Of a DNA stretch of 64,000 bases, positions 46,001 to 57,174 are shown one piece after another. The notes beneath the pieces are model-generated. The model did no database searches. It was not told the DNA's origin and worked only from the letters and a program-made list of their open reading frames with translations. The position numbers and the translations under genes are program-made. This DNA is from Macrostomum hystrix (taxonomy: Eukaryota; Platyhelminthes; Macrostomidae), in NCBI GenBank assembly GCA_950097015.1, contig CATNEN010000001.1, positions 18,914,501 to 18,978,500 of the forward strand, read 5' to 3'. Each line of letters starts with the position of its first letter. The first letter of the stretch is position 1.

Positions 46001-49000
46001 TTTCTCACTCTCTCCTCTCTCCTCTCTTTTCTCACTCTCTCCTCTCTACTCTCTTTTCTCACTCTCTCCTCTCTACTCTCTTTTCTCACTCTCTCCTCTC
46101 TACTCTCTTTTCCCACACTCTCCTCTCTCCTCTCTTTTCTCACACTCTCCTCTCTACTCTCTTTTCTCACACTCTCCTCTCTCCTCTCTTTTCTCACACT
46201 CTCCTCTCTACTCTCTTTTCCCACACTCTCCTCTCTCCTCTCTTTTCTCACACTCTCCTCTCTACTCTCTTTTCCCACACTCTCCTCTCTCCTCTCTTTT
46301 CTCACACTCTCCTCTCTACTCTCTTTTCCCACACTCTCCTCTCTCCTCTCTTTTCTCACTCTCTCCTCTCTCCTCTCTCCTCTCTTTTCTCACACTCTCC
46401 TCTCTCCTCTCTTTTCTCACACTCTCCTCTCTCCTCTCTTTTCTTACACTCTCCTCTCTCCTCTCTTTTCCCACACTCTCCTCTCTCCTCTCTTTTCTCA
46501 CACTCTCCTCTCTACTCTCTTTTCCCACACTCTCCTCTCTCCTCTCTTTTCTCACACTCTCCTCTCTACTCTCTTTTCCCACACTCTCCTCTCTCCTCTC
46601 TTTTCTCACTCTCTCCTCTCTCCTCTCTCCTCTCTTTTCTCACACTCTCCTCTCTACTCTCTTTTCCCACACTCTCCTCTCTCCTCTCTTTTCCCACACT
46701 CTCCTCTCTCCTCTCTTTTCTCACACTCTCCTCTCTACTCTCTTTTCCCACACTCTCCTCTCTCCTCTCTTTTCTCACACTCTCCTCTCTACTCTCTTTT
46801 CCCACACTCTCCTCTCTCCTCTCTTTTCTCACTCTCTCCTCTCTCCTCTCTTTTCTCACTCTCTCCTCTCTCCTCTCTCCTCTCTTTTCTCACACTCTCC
46901 TCTCTCCTCTCTTTTCTCACACTCTCCTCTCTCCTCTCTTTTCTCACTCTCTACTCTCTACTATCTTTTCTCACACTCTCCTCTCTCCTATCGTCTCCCA
47001 TCTTTTCTCTATTGTCTGACTCTCCTCTCGCTTGTTCCTGTTCTTCTCTTTTCTTATGCACATTTCTGTTAGAAAATTAGTATCACTCTTAGAAATATGG
47101 CAAATAATTCCTGCTACATTAGCACAGTCATCGTGTTAGCTAGATTTGTCTTTGAAGCCATTGGTTTGAAGAAGAAAGCTATAGCCTCTAATCTGATTAA
47201 TGAAGCTTACTACATTTTATTGCGGAGACTAAACAAGACACACACATGCGATTGTAAATACAGTCATCGATTGGTGTGTTCTGAGGTCTCCCAATAAGGC
47301 TGACATCCCCTGCCCACAGTTCAAAATCCCACTGGACCCCAATCGCTGCGAGGTGCTGGGCAGATGGCACTCGTCAGCAGGATGTTTAAATCATGCAATT
47401 GCTGCTGCTGCTGCTGCTGCTTTTCTGTCGGAGGAATTTCGTTGCATCGAGACCGCATGGACTTCTACGCAAATATTTGCAAATTCCTAATTAGTGTCGA
47501 AATGTTGCACCTCCTAGAATTCTGTGAGGATGTTCGTCGGAAATTCTGTGTCTGTCGCGCTGGTCTATTGTGCATCTGGCTGTCAGAATAGTAGCTTCTT
47601 GTGACAAAACTAGCAAAAGTAGATTAACATTTCCTAGAATCGTAACAAATTATTCTAGATTTGCGCAAAATTCAGAAGCAAAAAAAATAAATGTATACTT
47701 TTTTGGTGGCATTACCTCAACTGATGGTTGCGGTACAGTGACCTCAACTGATGAGTGTGTGGTACAGTGACCTCAACTGATGAGTGTGTGGTACAGTGAC
47801 CTCAACTGATGGTTGCGGTACAGTGACCTCAACTGATGAGTGTGTGGTACAGTGACCTCAACTGATGGTTGCGGTACAGTGACCTCAACTGATGAGTGTG
47901 TGGTACAGTGACCTCAACTGATGAGTGTGTGGTACAGTGACCTCAACTGATGGGTGTGTGGTACAGTGATCTCAACTGATGGGTGTGTGGTACAGTGACC
48001 TCAACTGATGGTTGCGGTACAGTGACCTCAACTGATGAGTGTGTGGTACAGTGACCTCAACTGATGAGTGTGTGGTACAGTGACCTCAACTGATGGGTGT
48101 GTGGTACAGTGACCTCAACTGATGAGTGTGTGGTACAGTGACCTCAACTGATGAGTGTGTGGTACAGTGACCTCAACTGATGGTTGCGGTACAGTGACCT
48201 CAACTGATGAGTGTGTGGTACAGTGACCTCAACTGATGAGTGTGTGGTACAGTGACCTCAACTGATGGTTGCGGTACAGTGACCTCAACTGATGGGTGTG
48301 TGGTACAGTGACCTCAACTGATGGTTGCGGTACAGTGACCTCAACTGATGGGTGTGTGGTACAGTGACCTCAACTGATGGTTGCGGTACAGTGACCTCAA
48401 CTGATGGGTGTGTGGTACAGTGACCTCAACTGATGAGTGTGTGGTACAGTGACCTCAACTGATGAGTGTGTGGTACAGTGACCTCAACTGATGGGTGTGT
48501 GGTACAGTGACCTCAACTGATGGGTGTGTGGTACAGTGACCTCAACTGATGAGTGTGTGGTACAGTGATCTCAACTGATGGGTGTGTGGTACAGTGACCT
48601 CAACTGATGGTTGCGGTACAGTGACCTCAACTGATGAGTGTGTGGTACAGTGACCTCAACTGATGAGTGTGTGGTACAGTGACCTCAACTGATGGGTGTG
48701 TGGTACAGTGACCTCAACTGATGGGTGTGTGGTACAGTGACCTCAACTGATGGGTGTGTGGTACAGTGACCTCAACTGATGAGTGTGTGGTACAGTGATC
48801 TCAACTGATTGGTGTGTGGTACAGTGATCTCAACTGATGGGTGTGTGGTACAGTGATCTCAACTGATGGGTGTGTGGTACAGTGACCTCAACTGATGGGT
48901 GTGTGGTACAGTGACCTCAACTGATGGGTGTGCGGTACAGTGACCTCAACTGATGGTTGCGGTACAGTGACCTCAACTGATGGGTGTGTGGTACAGTGAC

Positions 49001-52000
49001 CTCAACTGATGGTTGCGGTACAGTGACCTCAACTGATGAGTGTGTGGTACAGTGACCTCAACTGATGGGTGTGTGGTACAGTGACCTCAACTGATGGGTG
49101 TGTGGTACAGTGACCTCAACTGATGGGTGTGTGGTACAGTGACCTCAACTGATGGGTGTGTGGTACAGTGACCTCAACTGATTGGTGTGTGGTACAGTGA
49201 CCTCAACTGATTGGTGTGTGGTACAGTGACCTCAACTGATTGGTGTGTGGTACAGTGATCTCAGCTGATGGGTGTGTGGTACAGTGACCTCAACTGATTG
49301 GTGTGTGGTACAGTGATCTCAAACTGCGGGTTAATAGAGGGCTCATCAAACTCGGAGTTTGAGACTTGACTGAAGCGGCCAAAAATGACCTTCCAGGTAC
49401 GAGCTGCAGCCAAACGACACGGTGTTTCAACTGGAGGAGATTCAACGCGAGAACTCGGAGCCGAAGCCGGTGCTGAAGCAGATCGCCAGCCTGGACAGGG
49501 AGACCCGGGCCTCGTACTCGTACGTGCTCTACGCCATCGACAGAGGGCAACCTCGGCTGACGGGTAGCGCCACCGTGATCATCAACATTTCTGATGTCAA
49601 CGACAACAAGCCCGTATTCGACCAGCTAGTGTACAATGCCACCGTCAAGGAGTCGATCTCCTCTGGTCAGCAAGTGTTGTGCGTGAATGCCACTGACTTG
49701 GATGAAGGCGACTATGGCAGAGTTCGCTACTCCATCAAGACTCCACCGGGTGTCCAGACCATCAACAGCTTCAACATAAACTCCATCAGCGGCTGCCTGT
49801 ACACCACAATGCCCCTGAACTACGAGTTCAAGAAGGAGTTTCTGTTTTCAGTGGTGGCCATTGATTGTGACCGATCTCCGAATTCAGCAGAGGCGGAGGT
49901 AAGCTTGATGAATTTAGACCTTTTGTAAGACGATGGCTCCAAATTAATGGTTCCGATTTCACTGGTGATTTAATTGTTTAACGATTTTTACTGTCGCTGA
50001 AAAATTATCGACAATCGATTTACAGGTAGAAAGACCATGCCGACTTTAATATTTACCAAACCGAAATGCCAAAACATTCAACCAATCGCCGTGTAAATCC
50101 GGATAATGGGCTCCGGATAATGGGCTGAATAACTCTGACTCGGATTGCTTTGAAACTTACTTAACCGTGAAGGGCTGAAAGTTTTAATACAGATGGTGGA
50201 CTTTCACGAAATCGGTCATTCGGTTTGGGAGCTGTCGTGAAGCAGGCAGCGGGCATTTGAAATAGTGTGGTATTTTTACTGTTAATAATTGCAAATTTCG
50301 ATCGCAGGTAAAAATCAAGGTGGAAGATGTGAACGACTGCCTGCCAAACATAGCCATTTACAAGGCCTCGACCGAGGGCATTCTGGAAGGCAATCGGACA
50401 GCCGAGCAGATCGGCTTTGTGCAAGTCACCGACGATGACTCGGGCGGCGGCGGCAGAGTGTCCTGCACCGCCGAGCCGTCCGAGAAGTTCCGACTGGAGA
50501 ACACCTCCAGCTCCATGTTTGACCTGTTCCTGACCGCCAGCTTGGACCGCGAGACCAACCCGACCGAGCAGGTGCGAGTCTGCTGCACCGACCAGGGGAT
50601 TCCGCCGCTGCACAGCTGCAAAGACGCCAGCTTCAAAGTGCTGGACGTTAACGACGAGGCGCCCAAGTTCACCCAGTCGATCTACCACGCCTCGGTGGCT
50701 GAAAACATCTCCCGGACGTTGCTGCCGAGCTACGTCAGCAGAGTCGAAGCTGTGGACAGGGACGAAGCTCCGGTGAACAACCGAGTGACCTACTCCATTG
50801 GAGTCGAGTCGCGCGACTATTTCTACATCAACAACCGCACGGGAACTCTGATGACATGGCGGGCCCTGGACCGCGAGACCCACAGCAGCTTCGTCATCCT
50901 CGTCAACGCTGAGGATCCCGGAGGCTTGAAGGACTCAGCCACCGTTAGTCTCTCCGTCAGGGATGTCAATGACAATGCTCCAGTCCTGGTAGGCGGCTTA
51001 TTTACTCTTTTTACACTTCTTCGAAACATCTTCCTACCATCCCACAGTCTTCCCTACCATCCCACAGTCTTCCCTACCATCCCACAGTCTTCCCTACCAT
51101 GCCTTGTCTGCCCTACCATCCCACAGTCTACCCTACCATCCCACAGTCTACCCTAACATCCCACAGTCTTCCCTACCATCCCACATTCTACCCTAACATC
51201 TCAACAGTCTACCCTACCATCCCACAGTCTACCCTAACATCCCACAGTCTACCCTACCATCCCACAGTCTACCCTACCATCCCACAGTCTACCCTAACAT
51301 CCCACAGTCTAACCTAAATCCCACAGTCTACCCTACCATCCCACAGTCTACCCTAACATCCCACAGTCTACCCTACCATCCCACAGTCTACCCTACCATC
51401 CCACAGTCTACCCTACCATCCCACAGTCTACCCTACCATCCCACAGTCTACCCTACCATCCAACAGTCTACCCTACCATCCCACAGTCTACCCTACCATC
51501 CCACAGTCTACCCTACCATCCAACAGTCTACCCTAAACCTGAGAAGCTCGCAAAAGTAGTCAAGCATGCAGTGGGGCACAGCACTCCAATACGATTGATA
51601 CTTTGTAGTCAGCTTAAAATACATTTCGAAGCCTTCTGTGAGTCTATTTTTCTGTGTTTTAACGCGGTTTCAAAACAGAACTTGACAGAAAAAGGAATTC
51701 ACTTAAAGCACTGGGAAATGGCAACTCCATACCTTACAAAACTGATTGCCACTGCTCACGATCACAAGAAATGATCCGGGTAGTCAAATGTGTACCAACT
51801 AATGTTGAACACAGAATTGCACTCAGATCGACAGACTATTATTGTGCGTTTCATATTGAACTAGGACATGAAATACAGCTTAATAATATCACATTACTCT
51901 TTCTGTTCTGATGAGAAATCTGCAGAAAATCTGCATGCACACCTGCATTCTCTAAGAAAAAAGGCTCAATCTCCGATAGGAGAATCCTAATCTCATGCGA

Positions 52001-55000
52001 TAGAATCTCAATCTCCCATAAGAGAATCTCAATCTCCAATAAGAGAATCTCAATCTCCCATAAGAGAATCTCAATCTCCAATAAGAGAATCTCAATCTCC
52101 CATAAGAGAATCTCAATCTCCAATAAGAGAATCTCAATCTCCCATAAGAGAATTTCAATCTCCAATGAGAGAATCTCAATCTCCCATAAGAGAACCTCAA
52201 TCTCCCATAAGAGAATCTCAATCTCCCATAAGAGAATTTCAATCTCCAATGAGAGAATCTCAATCTCCCATAAGAGAATCTCAATCTCCCATAAGAGAAT
52301 CTCAATCTCCAATGAGAGAATCTCAATCTCCCATAAGAGAATCTCAATCTCCCATAAGATAACCTCAATCTCCCATAAGAGAATCTCAATCTCCCACAAG
52401 AGAATCTCAATCTCCCATAAGAGAATTTCAATCTCCCATAAGAGAATCTCAATCTCCCATAAGAGAATCTCAATCTCCCATAAGAGAATCTCAATCTCCC
52501 ATAAGAGAATTTCAATCTCCAATGAGAGAATCTCAATCTCCCATAAGAGAATCTCAATCTCCCATAAGATAACCTCAATCTCCCATAAGAGAATCTCAAT
52601 CTCCCATAAGAGAATTTCAATCTCCAATGAGAGAATCTCAATCTCCCATAAGAGAATCTCAATCTCCCATAAGAGAATCTCAATCTCCCATGATAGAATC
52701 TTAATCTCCCATAAGAGAATCTCAATCTCCAATAACAGAATCTCAATCTCCCATAAGAGAATCTCAATCTCCCATAACAGAATCTCAAACTCCCATAAGA
52801 GAATCTCAAACTCCCATAAGAGAATCTCAATCTCCCATAAGAGAATCTCAATCTCCCATAAGAGAACCCCAATCTCCCATAAGAGAATCTCAAACTCCCA
52901 TAAGAGAATCTCAAACTCCCATAAGAGAATCTCAATCTCCCATAAGAGAATCTCAATCTCCCATAAGAGAACCCCAATCTCCCATAAGAGAATCTCAATC
53001 TCCAATGAGAGAATCTCAATCTCCAATGAGAGAATCTCAATCTCCCATAAGAGAATCTCAATCTCCAATGAGAGAATCTCAATCTCCCATAAGAGAATCT
53101 CAATCTCCCATAAGATAACCTCAATCTCCCATGATAGAATCTCAATCTCCCATAAGAGAATCTCAATCTCCCATAAGAGAATCTCAATCTCCAATGAGAG
53201 AATCTCAATCTCCAATAAGAGAATCTCAATCTCCCATAAGAGAATCTCAATCTCCCATAAGAGAATCTCAATCTCCCATGATAGAATCTTAATCTCCCAT
53301 AAGAGAATCTCAATCTCCCATAAGAGAATCTCAATCTCCCATAAGAGAATCTTAATCTCCCATAAGAGAATCTCAATCTCCCATAAGAGAATCTCAATCT
53401 CCCATAAGAGAATCTCAATCTCCCATAAGAGAATCTCAATCTCCCATAAGAGAATCTCAATCTCCCATAAGAGAATCTCAATCTCCCATAAGAGAATCTC
53501 AATCTCCCATAAGAGAATCTCAATCTCCCATAAGAGAATCTCAATCTCCCATAAGAGAATCTCAATCTCCCATGATAGAATCTTAATCTCCCATAAGAGA
53601 ATCTCGATCTCCCATAAGAGAATCTCAATCTCCCATAAGAGAATCTCAATCTCCCATAAGAGAATCTCAATCTCACATAAGAGAATCTCAATCTCTAATG
53701 AGAGAATCTCAATCTCCCACAAGAGAATCTCAATCTCCCATAAGAGAATCTCAATCTCCCATAAGAGAATCTCAATCTCCCACAAGAGAATCTCAATCTC
53801 CCATAAGAGAATCTCAATCTTCCATAAGAGAATCTTAATCTCCCATAAGAGAATCTCAATCTCCCATAAGAGAATCTCAATCTCCCATAAGAGAATCTCA
53901 ATCTCCAATAAGAGAACCTCAATCTCCCATAAGAGAATCTCAATCTCCCATTAGAGAACCTCAATCTCCCATAAGAGAACCTCAATCTCCCATTAGAGAA
54001 CCTCAATCTCCCATTAGAGAACCTCAATCTCCCATAAGAGAATCTCAATCTCCCATAAGAGAACCTCAATCTCCCATAAGAGAACCTCAATCTCCCATTA
54101 GAGAACCTCAATCTCCCATTAGAGAACCTCAATCTCCCATAAGAGAATCTCAATCTCCCATAAGAGAACTTCAATCTCCCACAAGAGAATCTCAATCTCC
54201 CATAAGAGAATCTCAATCTCCCATATGAGAACCTCAATCTCCCATAAGAGAATCTCAATCTCCCATAAGAGAACTTCAATCTCCCACAAGAGAATCTCAA
54301 TCTCCCATAAGAGAATCTCAATCTCCCATTAGAGAACCTCAATCTCCCATAAGAGAACCTCAATCTCCCATATGAGAACCTCAATCTCCCATAAGAGAAT
54401 CTCAATCTCCCATTAGAGAACCTCAATCTCCAATGAGAGAATCTCAATCTCCCATAAGAGAATCTCAATCTCCCATAAGAGAACCTCAATCTCCCATTAG
54501 AGAACCTCAATCTTCCATAAGAGAACCTCGATCAAACATGATCAGTAAACGTCAGTTCTCCTCCCATTCAGCACTACCCCAGAGGCCAGCTCCTGGAGGT
54601 GCTCGAGAACTGCAGCGTCAAAACGGAGGTTGGCAGCGTCGAGGCCACTGACGCTGACAGTGGCGAGTATCGGCGAATCCGCTTCACTTTGCTGTCCGGC
54701 AGCGGCACTTCGGCCGGGCACGATTTCCGGGTTGACCCCGTCACCGGCAAGATCTTCACCAACCGGCAGCTGGATCGGGAACGTCAGCAGAGCTACGAGC
54801 TGCGCATTCTAGTCAGCGACAACCCGAGCGGCGGCAGCAGCCAGCAGAACTCTGTCACGGCCACGCTCACTGTTCGACTCATCGATGTCAACGATAACGC
54901 GCCTCACATTCAGTTCCCGACGGTTGAGAACAACACGTTCGGCGTATCTTGGCGAGAGCCGGCCTTCCAGCCCGTGCTGCAAGTGCGGGCTGCTGATCGA

Positions 55001-57143
55001 GACGAGGCCGAGAACGGATTGCTGCGATTCGAGCTGAAACAACCATCTGGCGGCAGCCGGAGTGCTGAACTGTTCCACATCGATCCCACCGATGGGAAGA
55101 TTCGGGTGAGTGGCATTCTCGAGTTCATGGACTGTACAGCTGTACAGAGGCCTGTAAGCTTCACGCACTAGCAGCTGACTGTTCTGAAAACTGGCCCAAA
55201 TTGTCAAATTCTCCCCTCTCCTCCATTAGATTCTCCTCTCTCTTCCATTAGATTCTCCTCTCTCTTCCATTAGATTCTCCCCTCTCTTCCATTAGATTCT
55301 CCTCTCTCTTCCATTAGATTCTCCCCTCTCTTCCATTAGATTCTCCCCTCTCTTCCATTAGATTCTCCTCTCTCTTCCATTAGATTATCCCCTCTCTTCT
55401 ATTAGATTCTCCTCTCTCTTCCATTAGATTATCCCCTCTCTTCCATTAGATTATCCCCTCTTTTCCATTAGATTCTCCCCTCTCTTCCATTAGATTCTCC
55501 CCTCTTTTCCATTAGATTCCCCCCTCTCTTCCATTGGATTCTCCCCTCTCTTCCATTAGATTCTCCTCTCTCTTCCATTAGATTATCCCCTCTCTTCCAT
55601 TAGATTCTCCTCTCTCTTCCATTAGATTCTCCCCTCTCTTCCATTAGATTATCCCCTCTTTTCCATTAGATTCTCCCCTCTCTTCCATTAGATTATCCCC
55701 TCTTTTCCATTAGATTCCCCCCTCTCTTCCATTGGATTCTCCCCTCTCTTCCATTAGATTCTCCTCTCTCTTCCATTAGATTATCCCCTCTCTTCCATTA
55801 GATTCTCACCTCTTTTCCATTAGATTCTCCCCTCTCTTCCATTAGATTCTCCCCTTTCTTCCATTAGATTCTCCCCTCTCTTCCATTAGATTCTCCCCTT
55901 TCTTCCATTAGATTCTCCTCTCTCTCCCATTAGATTCTCCTCTCTCTCCCATTAGATTCTCCTCTCTCTCCCATTAGATTCTCACCTCTCTCTTCCCTCT
56001 CTCCAAAGACACAGATCTTCACCGCCCATGTCGCTTGTCTGGCACTAGCCCCGGTGTGTGAGTGACAGGTAAGGCTCCAGCATGTTGTTCTAGTTTCCAA
56101 GCCAACAGAATTTCAATGCAGAATTTCAGGTATGCACAAATTAGCCATTTTCCTGTCAATGACAGATAACTAGCCAATATACGAGTAATAATGAAAGTTC
56201 TGTAGTCAGAATTTTGAAGCTGTTCTCGCGAAACACACTGCTGCTGCTGCTGCTGCTGAAGAAGAAGATAAAGAAGAAAAAAGAATCTAGAGAATGAATA
56301 AGAACAGAAAATCTCATTTCGTATGCCTTCACACACAGGTCCGCTTGCTTTGATAAGGCTTCAAGGCCCTATGAGCTCCTCCCATTGCCGGTCTCCTCTC
56401 TCCCCGCTTCCCCTTTCTGCCGCCCTGGCGTATCCCAATGAAGAATCCTGTTTGACAAAGAGCTAGTAGGGCTGCTAGTGGAACCCAGCAACTGCACCGC
56501 CCACTGTGTGTGACTGTCAGTCTGCGTGTGTTGACTTAATTACGTTGAAAATTACCGAATCTGCGGCCACGTTAGCGGTGAATTGATTTAAGGCAAATCA
56601 TCAGCATTAACTACCTGTGTAATTAGTTCTCATGTAAAAATTTTTCCCGCATCTGTCTGAAATTTTGTCGCTTCATTTCTCTCTGAAGTCTCCTTTGCTA
56701 GATAACAAGATTAACACAGCAGGCCCTCTAAAAAAAGTGGTTTTTCGATTCGCCTTTCCGCAGATCAATCGACCGATGACGGAGTTGGACATTGGCGACC
56801 ATCACCTGGCAGTCCGCGTCTTCGACTCGGCAATCGAATCTCCACGATCGAGCCAGATTCGCCTGATCATTCGCGTCGACCGATCGTCGCCGAAATTTCT
56901 ACCGGCAGCCTCGGCGCAACCGCCACGCGACGGTCGCTCGCCAGGAAGAGCCGGGGGCGGCGTCGGAGGCGACGGCCATTCTGACGAGGCCGACGGAAGA
57001 CGCCAAGCCAATGGAAACGGCACCATCCTGGTTGCGGCAGTCGGCCTGGCCTGCGCCCTGACTCTCATTCTGCTGGCGGTGGCTCTAGGCCTGTGCCAGC
57101 GACGCGGCCTCTTTGCCGAGCTACTCAGCTCCGCCGACCAGCG

Positions 57144-57174
<31 letters not shown>

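Noticed and set aside
43891-46859. Frames of Leu/Ser/Phe (plus) and Arg/Glu/Lys (minus) repeats
   Set aside because: By-products of the pyrimidine-rich 27-bp array; no unique sequence is encoded.
50161-50883. Minus-strand 240-codon frame
   Set aside because: Antisense to protocadherin exon 3, whose sense strand has clear cadherin motifs and splice sites.
51851-54510. Minus-strand frames of 685, 579 and 271 codons resembling Trp/Ile/Glu or Ser/Tyr/Gly repeats
   Set aside because: A 21-bp period keeps all frames in phase; the array lies inside a protocadherin intron and has no start context or termination logic.
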